Both the position numbers and the translations under genes were made by a program. A stretch of 40,400 nt of DNA from Candidatus Villigracilis vicinus (GTDB lineage: Bacteria; Chloroflexota; Anaerolineae; Anaerolineales; Villigracilaceae), in NCBI GenBank assembly GCA_016721315.1, contig JADKIL010000015.1:1-40400 (forward strand). The letters are read 5' to 3'. The notes beneath the pieces were generated by a model. It worked only from the letters and a program-made list of their open reading frames with translations. It made no database searches and was not told the DNA's origin. This document shows, one piece after another, positions 1 through 8,578 of this stretch (positions are counted from its first letter, which is position 1; each line of letters opens with the position of its first letter).

Positions 1-1
1 T

Positions 2-175
2 TTCATCTGGGGCGTGAAGCCTGCCATAATAGATGCCTTATTGAATTACCCGCTGAGGGATCCCATCCTCCCAAAACAATATTCATTCGGCTCCATTCCG
101 ATCGTAGATTATTTCTTTCCCCCTTTGAGCGAAAACTCTCGAAACCCCCAAGTACTCAAGCTAGAAGAATCCTGA
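2..175 (+). CDS. C-terminal end of an unidentified protein, cut by the window edge
   Basis: An open frame runs from the first bases to a TGA at 173-175, giving 57 residues without a start codon. The residue mix (IIDALLNYPLRDP, SIPIVDYFFPPL) looks like real coding sequence, with hydrophobic and Pro-rich turns. It is followed by about 170 bp without a gene and then a good promoter, so it belongs to an upstream transcription unit. I do not recognise the family. The fragment is short, so it could still be a chance frame. Confidence 0.45.
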   Translation, partial: FIWGVKPAIIDALLNYPLRDPILPKQYSFGSIPIVDYFFPPLSENSRNPQVLKLEES

Positions 176-341
176 ATAAGCCGTAACATTTCTCGAAGCG
201 GGTCAACATTTCTTTCATCATCTGTGCTCTATACACCATTCTCCAAATGTATACAAAGACTGAAATGGGCGAGCGCTAAAACCCCGCTCGAATTGCTTTT
301 TTAGATTTTATTGCATGAAAAGCAGGAAGATGTTTTCAGCT

Positions 342-370
342 TTGTTAGGGGAAGTTCAAGTGGGTATAAT
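342..370 (+). promoter_or_regulatory. sigma70-type promoter for the permease block
   Basis: TTGTTA (342-347), a 17-base spacer and a perfect TATAAT (365-370) lie just ahead of the permease remnant. A pair of half-sites TGAAAA (316-321) and TTTTCA (333-338) lies directly upstream of the -35. These half-sites match the arms of the Fur/Zur palindrome at 7033, but the spacing is wider. Positions 176-341 otherwise show no gene. Confidence 0.6.
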
Positions 371-372
371 CC

Positions 373-1369
373 TTGTGCAAACCACAACACCTAATCGCCT
401 TTCACGCAACACCATCCTTTTGTGCTGCTTGCCGTGCTCACGGCGGTGAGCGCCAGCCTGCTGCCGAACGGAGCCTTCACCGGCTGTGGGACAGGCTCAA
501 CGTCTTTGCCACTGTCTTCCTCGGCATCTTTGGAAGCCGTGCCCTACCTGCTGCCCGGCACCTTCGGCTCCGGCTTGGTGGAAGTATTCGTAGACCGCGA
601 CCAGATGAGTCGCTGGGTCTCGAACCAGTCCTGCCGCGGCGGCGATCAGCGGCGCCTTCATGGGCATGATCTTCGGTCTGCGAGTGCGGCGTGGTACCCG
701 CTCACGCGCCGTCTCTTCAAGGGACTGCCGCTCTCGGCGGGCATCTCATTTTGCTGGCGGCGCCGGTCTTGGAACCCATCGTGATCCTCAGCACCGCTTC
801 CGCGTTCGGCTGGGGCAGATGCTTTTTTGGAGATTCATCATCAGCCGATCATCGCCGTCACCGTGGGGCTGGTCTTTTCGGCGCAGGAGAGGCGGGCGAG
901 GTTCTTCGTCCGGTCCTGGCTGAGACGAGCACGACCACATCCACGCCGAAGCGGGGATTCAGTCCGCGAAAGATCCGCAAAGCGCTGCTCATTACGGTGG
1001 ATGAATTCTTCGACATGGGACGTTACCTCATCATCGGCTCGCTGCTTGCGGCGGGATTGCAGACCTTCATTGCGCAGTCTTCCCTGCTTGCCATCGGAAG
1101 CGGACCGCTTCTTTCGGTCTTGATCATGCTGCTGCTTGCCGTCATCCTTTCCATCTGTTCGACGGTGGATCCGTTCGTGGCGCTGGGCTTCACAGGCGTA
1201 TTCAGCTTTGGCGCGGTGCTCGTTCCTGGTCTTCGGTCCGATGGTGGATATCAAAAGTACGATCATGTACCTGCAAGTCTTCAAACGCCGCGCCGTGACG
1301 TACATCATCGCCATTCCATTTATGATGAGCCTGATCGCCGGGTTGGTTTTTAATTACTTTATTAAATGA
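373..1369 (+). pseudogene. YcgR/YraQ-type permease (UPF0718, COG0701), multiply frameshifted
   Basis: Joining the three forward frames recovers a full-length member of the predicted permease family. Recovered parts include a membrane segment at 500-590, the characteristic CECGVVP stretch near 679-697, then GLPLSAGISF, LLAAPVLEPIVILST, and a C-terminal half intact from about 940 with CSTVDPFVALGF. Frame changes fall near 530, 624, 632, 680, 698, 750, 813, 845, 890 and 1223. Most are repaired by adding 1-2 bases to a short run (for example the T-run at 749-752 and the G-run at 812-815). One, near 698, might be an extra C. The start codon is not visible and may also be lost. The next gene is DUF1980, the usual partner of this permease (YcgR-YcgQ in Bacillus). 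The pair is thought to act in divalent-metal homeostasis, but the transported substrate is not established. Confidence 0.75.
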
Positions 1370-1370
1370 T

Positions 1371-1431
1371 GTCATGCTGAGCAAAGCATCTCTCGATAAT
1401 CACAGAGACTTTTGCTATCGCTCAGAGTGAC
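1371..1431. repeat. interspersed imperfect inverted repeat, copy 1
   Basis: The ends GTCATGCTGAGC (1371-1382) and GCTCAGAGTGAC (1420-1431) form an imperfect inverted repeat. The right end carries TTGCTATCGCTCAG. A related element at 16773-16885 has GTCACCCTGAGGG and TTCGCTATCGCTCAGGATGAC at its ends. There is no coding content. It sits in the gap between the permease and DUF1980 genes, and the family resembles small REP/MITE-like intergenic repeats. Confidence 0.55.
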
Positions 1432-1443
1432 ATGGAGAAACCC

Positions 1444-2002
1444 ATGCCTCAACGAATGTTCCGCTCGTATCAAGGATTATTACTTTTCGGGTTGTGTATC
1501 TTTTTCGTACTAAAGCCGTCAACGGGCAGTTGACCTGGTACATTAACTCGCGCTTCGTGCCGCTGACCATCATCGGCATCCTCTTTTTGGCGCTGCTGGC
1601 ACAAACCCTCTTTTCCGAGATCCGCCGCTCACGCCAGCATGAACTGGAACATCCCGAACATCACCACGAACACGATCATGCGCCTTCTTCTGTGACCTTG
1701 TGGGTCATGCTCATCCCGTTGGCGATCGGTCTGCTCATCCCCGCCCGCCCGCTGGATTCTTCGGCATTCTCCACCAAGGGCTTCAACACCAGCGCGCCGC
1801 TGGTCAGCTCGGATTCATCTGCAAGTATCTTCGAAACTGAATCACAAGAACGCAACATTCTCCAATGGCTGAAATTGTTCAATTATCAGGACGACATCAC
1901 CGAATTCATCGGGCAGGAAGCCTCGGTCGTCGGCTTTGTCTACTTCGATGAAGATACCCTCGAAGCGGATCAATTCTTCGTCAGCCGTTTCGTCGTCTCC
2001 TG
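1444..2002 (+). pseudogene. YcgQ-type DUF1980 / TIGR03943 membrane protein, frameshifted and truncated
   Basis: The gene starts at ATG 1444 (MPQRMFRSYQGLLLFG) and shifts frame near 1514, where CTAAAGCC would need one more A. It then continues through a second membrane segment, a His-rich cytoplasmic stretch (HPEHHHEHDH), a third membrane segment and the family region FNYQDDITEFIGQEASVVGF through DQFFVSRFVVS. In this family SRFVVS is normally followed by a conserved Cys-containing C-terminal part. Here the sequence jumps at 2003 into an unrelated Ig-like/propeller reading frame. Its position directly after the permease matches the known YcgR-YcgQ pairing. Whether the junction is a true deletion-fusion or an assembly collapse cannot be decided from the sequence. 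Confidence 0.65.
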
Positions 2003-3208
2003 GTCACATTCACTTTTTCTGAGACCATCTCGGCAGAGATCACCTCAGACCTGGTCTCGGTTGAGCCCATCCACGATGGTTATCTTGAATCAGTGGATGA
2101 CCGCAGTGTACGTTACATTCCGCTCAAACCCTATGAACCGGGCACGGTCTATACTGTGAAAGTCATTGCCGGAGAAGTGAACATCAAAGGGCGCGAATTA
2201 AAAAAAGCGCAAAATTGGAACATCCATACACGGGAACCACGGGTCGCTTATGTCGTTTCGGAGAACAACCAAGCAGCATCTGGTCGCTGGGGTTGAACGA
2301 TAACGCCCCGTGAGTCTCACAGATGAAAGCATCAAGGTCATCTCGTTCGACGTTGCCCAAAGCGGCGAGTTCCTCATCTTTACTTCCAGCAACGAGAACG
2401 GCGGCATTGACCTGTGGCGTGTCAGTCGTGCAGGCGGCGATGCCGCAAAATTATTGATTGCGGTTTCGATCGCTGCACCACCCGGTGATCGCGCCGGGCG
2501 ATAAACGCATCGCCTACTCACGCGAAGCCGCAGGACCCAGCCCAGACCTGCCCTTCGGCTCGCCGCGCATCTGGGTCGTAGACCTGGAAAGCGGCATAGA
2601 CCAAGCCGTCTATGAAGACCAAAGCATACTGGGCTATAACCCATCCTGGTCGCCGGATGCGACCCGCCTCGCCTCCTTCGACGGTTTGGCAGACTTCATC
2701 CATATGATCAATCTGCAAAACGGCGAAGAATTCCTCTTCCCCTCCACCACCGGCGGACCCGTGACCTGGTCACCCGACTCGACCCGCTTCCTCTACACCA
2801 CCTTCCGAACAGACCGAAGAAGGCGGGCGCACACAGGTCAAACTTGCCGATCTTACGACCAACGAAACCATCGCCTTGATCGGTGAAAAAGACATCTACG
2901 ATTATTCATATTACTCCGTCGCCTGGTCGCCGCTGGAAGACCGTGCCGTGCTCAGCCTGCGCGCCGATGCAGAAAAACCCATGCAGGTCCTGTGGGTCTT
3001 CGATCCCTCCATGCTCGGCGGCATTATCATTACTGACGATACGGAATACACCTACAACTCCCCGCAATGGGACCCGTGGGGCAGCGCCTTGCTCTTTCAG
3101 CAATTCAAATTAAAGGGACAATACAAACCAGAAGTAGGGTTGTGGCAGGAAGGCACGAATCAATCTGTCATACTCACAGAAGGCATTCTGCCGCAATGGT
3201 TGCCGTGA
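2003..3208 (+). pseudogene. Ig-like (Big_5 type) plus WD40-like beta-propeller segment, frameshifted
   Basis: From 2003 the repaired reading starts VTFTFSETISAEITS and runs through YIPLKPYEPGTVYTVKV, typical of a bacterial Ig-like domain. TolB/PD40-type propeller blades follow, marked by YNPSWSPDATRLASF, GGPVTWSPDSTRFLY, YSVAWSPLEDRAVLS and NSPQWDPWGSALLF. Frame changes near 2270, 2310, 2480 and 2805 are all compatible with loss of one or two bases. There is no separate start codon, so it is either the C-terminal part of a fusion with the DUF1980 protein or has lost its own N-terminus. The TGA at 3206-3208 lies one base from the end of the convergent GGDEF gene. Such propellers usually lie outside the cytoplasm. 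A similar propeller is fused to the NicO protein at 4378-6956. Confidence 0.65.
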
Positions 3209-3209
3209 T

Positions 3210-4238
3210 TCAACGTCCGAGTTCGCGCTTTTCGTTCTTCTTTTCATACATTTGTATATCGGCACGATGCAGCAACTCTTCAAATGTCTCATCAACTACT
3301 TCCAGCACGGAGACCCCCACACTCACGGTCGAGTTGATTAGCAGCCCAGAAACCGGGGTATCCACCTGTGCCCACACATCCTGAATGCGGTTTGCAACCA
3401 GCCAGCCGCCTTCAAAATCCGTTTCAGGCAGTAGTAACGCAAACTCTTCACCCCCCAGCCGCCCCAAAAGGTCCGATCCGCGTTTTTGTTCCATGACCGT
3501 CTTCACAAAAGAGATCAAAACTTGATCCCCTGCCAAATGACCAAATTGATCATTGATGGATTTAAACTTATCCAGGTCAAACATGAGCACACAAAACGAA
3601 TGTCCGTATCGCTTTGAACGGGACAACTCACGTTCTGCCAATTCGAAAAAATACCGCCGAGTCAAACACTCTGTTAACGGATCCGTCTGGAGCAGCCGGG
3701 TCGCCAGTTGACTGGCTTCGCGTTCCTTGATGTAGGCACGGAACGCCGTCCGGCGAAAAGATTGGGTCTGAAGCGCAGAGACGAACCCCACTCCCTGCAC
3801 GAAAAAATGCACAGTTGATACCAGGCTGCGTGTGGCAAGCGGCACATCGGTTTTTGTCAGAAAGATCAACACGATCGACATTGCCGAAAAGCACACCATA
3901 ATAACGAACAGCTTATGCAACCGGATATTCGAAAAAACATACGCGCCAAAAATGAACAGGATATCCACACTGGTGGTCAGATGACTGGCGGAGCGCAGGA
4001 AATTAAAGATCAAAAAATAAAAAACAGCCGTCCACAACCAGACCGTGAACAACCGGTCGATCACTTCATAGGACGGCTTGCGTTGAATATACACCACCGC
4101 CCCCAATGTAAAAACAGAAAAGCTAACTCGAATAAGGTATGCGAACAATTGATTCTGAACCTCACGCAGAAAGACCGTATCCAAATAAAGCATGGCGATG
4201 TTCGCAATAATAATGAAAACGCCAATGATCGAATACAT
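3210..4238 (-). CDS. membrane-anchored GGDEF diguanylate cyclase
   Basis: This 342-residue protein has about six hydrophobic segments in residues 1-160, a short linker, and a C-terminal GGDEF domain. The active-site motif is GGEEF at residues 262-266. An inhibitory-site RxxD (RGSD, 253-256) lies the canonical five residues upstream. FDLDKFKSINDQFGHLAGD is the usual metal- and GTP-binding stretch. It should make cyclic di-GMP from GTP at the inner face of the membrane, with feedback inhibition by product. It is the only gene in the first 7 kb without frame damage and runs against the flanking metal genes, meeting the propeller gene tail to tail. No PAS, HAMP or other named sensor domain is visible; the sensing part would be the membrane domain. 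Confidence 0.9.
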   Translation of the reverse strand: MYSIIGVFIIIANIAMLYLDTVFLREVQNQLFAYLIRVSFSVFTLGAVVYIQRKPSYEVIDRLFTVWLWTAVFYFLIFNFLRSASHLTTSVDILFIFGAYVFSNIRLHKLFVIMVCFSAMSIVLIFLTKTDVPLATRSLVSTVHFFVQGVGFVSALQTQSFRRTAFRAYIKEREASQLATRLLQTDPLTECLTRRYFFELAERELSRSKRYGHSFCVLMFDLDKFKSINDQFGHLAGDQVLISFVKTVMEQKRGSDLLGRLGGEEFALLLPETDFEGGWLVANRIQDVWAQVDTPVSGLLINSTVSVGVSVLEVVDETFEELLHRADIQMYEKKNEKRELGR

Positions 4239-4377
4239 GGTAACAACATCTTGCAGGTAAAATTTCTGGTACTCCCCTCCCTTTCTTTTAAATCCGGCAA
4301 AATGCCATTAAACAGATTCTTGATGACAAGCATATTCGAATTTTAGTCCATTCATTAATTAAAACGAAGTCATTCGA

Positions 4378-6956
4378 ATGTCAGATTTGAAAGCATTCCC
4401 CTACAGACCCAAAATCCATCAGACATGTATAATCGTTCCGTGTCACAAAAACCTCCCATCTCTTTTATTTCCGCGCAGTGTTTTACTTGCTCTGCTTGCC
4501 GCGCAACTGCGCCCCGCCGAAACCGTCAAAGCGCATCCCGCCGACATCTATGCCCACACCATTACAGTCACACTCTCGCAAACCGAGATGCAGATCAAAT
4601 GGCAGCTCGCCGGGACCGTTACTCGTCAACTTCATTTGGAATGAAATGGACGCAGACCAGGATGGCTCGGTCAGCGAATCGGAATCCGCATCCTGGAGCG
4701 CATCACGTCTCGATTTGTTGCTGGTCAGCCTCGACGGCAAATCCCTGCCAGTGACGGTTGATTCCATTGAAATTCCATCCAGTATGCAAGCCTTTCAGGC
4801 GGGTGAAGAACTCATCATTTTCAACCTCTCTGCAGATTTAAGCCAGAACCCCAACAACGCCCAACGCATTGTCATCGAGAACGGCATGGAAACGACCAAA
4901 TCGATCAATTGGTTCTACCTCACTGCCGAAGACGGCACCGCCTTCCTCTTCCCCACACAAAGAGCCACATCCTCACTATTGACAACATTCGCAACCCGGA
5001 GTCCATCGAAGACCAAAGCCGCCTGCTCACCACATGGGATAGCGGCGCACCTGCCCTGCCATTTGGTCAACAAAAGGATGTCGTCACTGAAACTGCCGAA
5101 CAAGTGGTGCCAGAGCTTCAACAACGCTCGCCGCAAGAGATCCTCCTGGACCTGGTTCGCAGCAAAGAACTTTCCATTTCCTTTTACCTATTTGCCCTGC
5201 TCATCGCACTTGCGCTTGGCGCATTGCACGCCCTGACGCCCGGGCACGGCAAGACGGTGGTTGCCGCCTATCTCGTCGGTTCGCGTGGAACGTCCTGGCA
5301 TGCGATCGTACTCGGGACAGTGGTCACGCTGACGCACACCGGCTCGGTGTTCTTATTGGGCATTCTCACGCTGGCAGCATCGAAGTATTTTCTGCCAACA
5401 ACGGTCATCCCTTTTCTTGAAATCTTATCTGGTGCGCTGATCCTTGGGTTGGGTCTGTATTTGCTCTGGCAACGCTTTGTCTATTGGCGCGATTCAAGAA
5501 AGCCAAAAGAATCACAACCAAACCATATTTCACTCACACCCAAAGCAACCAGCAAAAAGCCGGTTGGGTCGGTCAAAGTGCAAACCATGAAGCCGGGTAT
5601 GCATCATCATGGTGATGGCAAAATGCACTCGCATGATGTCCCAGAAGCCATCACCTGGCGTTCGCTTATCGCCCTGGGAGTCAGCGGTGGGCTCGTCCCC
5701 TGCCCGGATGCGATCGCCATCCTTCTGGTTGCCATTGCCATTAACCGTCTCATGCTTGGGCTGGCACTCATCCTTTCGTTCAGTCTAGGGCTGGCAGTGG
5801 TGCTGATTGTCATCGGTTTGCTCATGGTCAACAGCCGCCGTCTCTTCGATCGCATGGGGTTCCTCGATAAATTCGCGCCGGTCATGCCTTTGGTCTCTGC
5901 CATTGTGGTTGTCATCCTCGGCGCAGCGTTGACTTGGGGTGCGGCAGTTCGAGCGAAGGAAAATGCCGGGCTTGTGCTGCCAGTTCAAACGTCTGTAAAC
6001 GAAGCGCGCATCCTGTATCTGCGCGAGGACGAGAATCGCGTCAAGCAGTTATTCATCACTGAGTATGCCAACGACACGTCAAACGTGGTTTCCGAAGAAA
6101 CTCAAAGCGTGGATGATTTTGCCGTCTCGCCTGATGCGACTCAAGCGGCATACATCACACAAAAAGACAGCGCATCCAGCGAACTCTGGCTCGTGGATTT
6201 AACAACGAACGCGCGCAAAAAATAACCGACTGTGTGGAAGCGAGCTGTTCGGGCATGGTCTGGTCGCCGGATGGCAGCCGCATCATTTACGAGAACATGA
6301 GTTTGGACGGCAACGGCTTGCCAACTTTATGGTGGGTGGATGTAACCACTGCCGAAGCCCAACCTGTCTTCCAGGATACACAATTGCCCGGCGGTAACCC
6401 GCGCTGGTCACCGAACGGGGAATGGCTGAGCTACGCCACGCCGGAAGGCATCCGTTTGTATAACCTTGAGAATGGTGAAACGCGCGTCATCGAAAATGTT
6501 TTAGGCGCAGCGGCAATGTGGTCACCGAACAGCAAAACCATTTTGCTGCGTGATGTGGTCATCAAGCACGATCAATTCGTGACGCAGTTATTCATTTACG
6601 GCATGGAATCACAAACGTTGGTAAATATCAGCCCGGATGCGGGGTTTGAAAATACACTTGCAGCGTGGTCGCCAGATGGCGAAACGATCGCTGTTGTGCG
6701 GCGCGACCTTTCCATCACACGCGGAGATCAAGTTTGGGTCATGAGCGCAGATGGCAGCAACCCCCGCATGCTCACAAATGATGTCGATGCCTTGCATGGC
6801 AGCTTGAATTGGTCACCGGACGGAAAATATTTACTCTACGAGGTATACGCCCTCGAAGTATTCCCTTTCTCTTCACGCCTGCAAGTGTTGGATGTGGAAA
6901 GCGGCGAAGTGAATGATCTGGAGCTACAAGGCTTTAATCCTAAATGGGTGTGGTGA
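4378..6956 (+). pseudogene. NicO/RcnA-type metal transporter fused to EF-hand N-domain and C-terminal beta-propeller, frameshifted
   Basis: After repair this is one long protein. It has a signal-like segment (VLLALLAAQL) and a beta-rich exported domain containing a canonical EF-hand loop, DADQDGSVSESE (4649-4684). The NicO membrane domain follows, with HALTPGHGKT and GGLVPCPDAI motifs and a His-rich loop (HHHGDGKMHSHD). At the end is a PD40 beta-propeller (MVWSPDGSRI, NPRWSPNGEW, AAWSPDGETI, LNWSPDGKYL) that ends in a stop at 6954-6956. Frame breaks lie near 4610 (C-run, two bases short), 4960 (A-run, one short) and at 6217-6222 (A-run, one short). RcnA-type NicO proteins export Ni2+ and Co2+. 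The context here (Zur, ZnuABC) points to zinc or a mixed metal role. The exact start is uncertain; a TATAAT at 4428-4433 lies inside the earliest possible start, so translation may begin further downstream. Confidence 0.75.
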
Positions 6957-6961
6957 AAATC

Positions 6962-6994
6962 AGACCTGTCAGGTTTTAAAAACCTGACAGGTCT
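6962..6994. repeat. perfect hairpin repeat of the CTGTCAGG type
   Basis: The arms AGACCTGTCAGGTTTT (6962-6977) and AAAACCTGACAGGTCT (6979-6994) pair over 16 bp with a single central base. It lies just after the propeller stop and before the Zur promoter. It could act as a transcription terminator in either direction, but the symmetric form is also typical of interspersed palindromic repeats in environmental Chloroflexota. Confidence 0.65.
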
Positions 6995-7032
6995 CTTCTC
7001 TTGACTCTTCGAAAAACTCCCCTTATACTAAT

Positions 7033-7047
7033 TGAAAATGATTTTCA
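7033..7047. promoter_or_regulatory. Fur/Zur-type operator
   Basis: TGAAAATGATTTTCA is a perfect 7-1-7 palindrome, the classic form of Fur-superfamily operators. It ends 12 bp before the ATG of the repressor gene, so it implies autoregulation. Because the repressor gene and znuACB lie in line with only hairpins between them, the same site could control the whole zinc locus. Confidence 0.85.
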
Positions 7048-7059
7048 GTAAGGAAATCC

Positions 7060-7482
7060 ATGATAACATCCTCTGAAATGTGGCTGGAACAATTGCACGA
7101 TAACGGGTACCGTGTCACTGCGGCGCGGCGGGCGGTGGTGGATACGGTCTTTGGTTCCACCCATGCGCTAACCCCGATCGAAGTCTATGACACGGCACGC
7201 AAGAAGTATCGCGCGTTGGGTTTGGTCACGGTTTACCGCACGCTTGAAAAGCTCGAAGAACTGCACCTTATTCAACGCGTGCATCAACCGTTGGGCTGCC
7301 AGGCATTCATTTCAGCCGGGCATGGGCATCAACATCTTTTGTTATGTCAGCAATGCGGGCAGGTCGAATTTTTCGAAGGCGATGATCTCGATGCCTTGAC
7401 CAAGTCGATCGCACGCAAGACCGGTTACCAAATTCAGGAACACTGGCTGCAATTGTTCGGTCTGTGCGCAAATTGCAAGTAA
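7060..7482 (+). CDS. zur: Fur-family metal repressor, probably Zur
   Basis: This 140-residue protein has the Fur-type winged helix in residues 1-85 (GYRVTAARRAVVDTVF, then GLVTVYRTLEKLEELHLI, the DNA-reading helix). The C-terminal dimer domain has two Cys pairs, CQQC and CANC, which form the structural zinc site. The His-rich stretch GHGHQHLLLC supplies regulatory metal ligands. Length is normal for the family. Fur-type proteins bind their operator when metal-loaded; here the Fur box at 7033 lies immediately upstream. The assignment to Zur rather than Fur or PerR rests on the directly following znuACB genes. The start at 7060 is supported by the AAGGA at 7049-7053. Confidence 0.87.
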   Translation: MITSSEMWLEQLHDNGYRVTAARRAVVDTVFGSTHALTPIEVYDTARKKYRALGLVTVYRTLEKLEELHLIQRVHQPLGCQAFISAGHGHQHLLLCQQCGQVEFFEGDDLDALTKSIARKTGYQIQEHWLQLFGLCANCK

Positions 7483-7487
7483 ATCAA

Positions 7488-7552
7488 CGCCTTCACAAAG
7501 GCTGTGTCTTTGTGAAGGCGTAAATAAAAAAATCCCTCACAATGTGAGGGAT
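7488..7552. terminator. two hairpins between zur and znuA
   Basis: Hairpin one pairs CGCCTTCACAAAG (7488-7500) with CTTTGTGAAGGCG (7508-7520), 13 bp. Hairpin two pairs ATCCCTCACA (7532-7541) with TGTGAGGGAT (7543-7552), 10 bp. Neither has a T-tract on the + strand, so they are poor intrinsic terminators and may instead set the ratio of zur to znu message. The second ends 8 bases before the GGAG ribosome binding site of znuA. Confidence 0.5.
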
Positions 7553-7570
7553 AAAAAATAGGAGCTCTAA

Positions 7571-8509
7571 ATGAAAAAGATTTTCAATACCATTATCGCG
7601 ACATTAACTCTCTCGGCTCTTCTCCTCGCCGGGTGCGGGTCTGCCCCTCAAAGCGAAGGCGGCACCTTGAACATCCTCGCCTCCACCACCTTCCTGGCAG
7701 ACATTGCCCAGAACGTCGCGGGCGACCGGGTGCAGGTTGAGTCCTTGCTTCCCGTTGGCGCAGATCCGCATGCCTATCAAGCTGCGCCTTCGGATGTTTC
7801 CAAGATCGCGGAAAGCGATGTCCTGATCCTCAATGGCGTGGAGTATGAGCACTTTATCGAACCGTTGCTGGAAAACGCAGGCGGTGAACGTTTGATCATT
7901 GAAGCGACAACCGGGCTCACCCCGCATCAGATGGAAGAACATGCCGCCGAAGCCGAATCAGGTACAGATCACGAGCATGAGGCGGGCGATCCGCATATGT
8001 GGCTGGACCCGAATCTTGTCATCACGTATGTAGAGAATATCCGCGATGGCTTGAGCAAAGCAGACCCTGATGGTGCAGAAACCTACGCCGCCAATGCAGA
8101 GGCGTATATTGCACAGCTCAAAGCGCTGGACAGTTTCATCATGGAACAGGTGCAAAGCATCCCTGCTGAACGTCGTCTGTTGGTCACAAATCATGAGGCA
8201 TTGGGTTATTTTGCCGAACGCTACGGTTTTGAGATCGTGGATACCATTTTGCCAAGCTTTAGTTCTGAAGCAAGCGCCTCGGCACAAGAGATCGCTGCGG
8301 CTGTCGATGCGGTCAAGAATTCCGGCGCACCTGCCATTTTCCTGGGCGAAGTGGAAAATGCAGACCTTGCAAATCAGATCGCTTCTGAAACCGGCGTCAA
8401 AGTGGTGAACACACTTTATTTAGAATCATTGACCGACGGTGCCCCAGCCCCAACCTATATTGACATGATGAAACATAATGTGACTGAAATTGCGAATGGT
8501 TTGAAGTAA
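7571..8509 (+). CDS. znuA: zinc ABC transporter substrate-binding lipoprotein
   Basis: This 312-residue protein has a lipoprotein signal (lipobox LLAGC, Cys22) and the cluster A-I metal-binding fold. GADPHAYQAAPSD carries the first His ligand. A His/Glu/Asp-rich loop at about residues 118-141, ending GDPHMWLDP, is characteristic of zinc rather than manganese binders. TNHEALGYFAERYG carries a further His ligand. It captures Zn2+ outside the membrane and hands it to ZnuB. GGAG at 7561-7564 supports the start. znuC and znuB follow in the same direction. Expression is likely repressed by zinc-loaded Zur through the site at 7033. Confidence 0.92.
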   Translation: MKKIFNTIIATLTLSALLLAGCGSAPQSEGGTLNILASTTFLADIAQNVAGDRVQVESLLPVGADPHAYQAAPSDVSKIAESDVLILNGVEYEHFIEPLLENAGGERLIIEATTGLTPHQMEEHAAEAESGTDHEHEAGDPHMWLDPNLVITYVENIRDGLSKADPDGAETYAANAEAYIAQLKALDSFIMEQVQSIPAERRLLVTNHEALGYFAERYGFEIVDTILPSFSSEASASAQEIAAAVDAVKNSGAPAIFLGEVENADLANQIASETGVKVVNTLYLESLTDGAPAPTYIDMMKHNVTEIANGLK

Positions 8510-8578
8510 GATAGAAGTGAAACAAGCGCGTCTCTCAAGTGCCATTCTAAAATCGTAAATTAGAAATCGTAAATCGAA

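Noticed and set aside
4061..4346. Frames on either strand around the GGDEF gene start
   Set aside because: Low-complexity, charged translations without family character; overlap the membrane part of the cyclase.
1..7000. Programmed frameshifting as explanation of the broken frames
   Set aside because: Too many sites, in both shift directions, without slippery heptamers or a common pattern.
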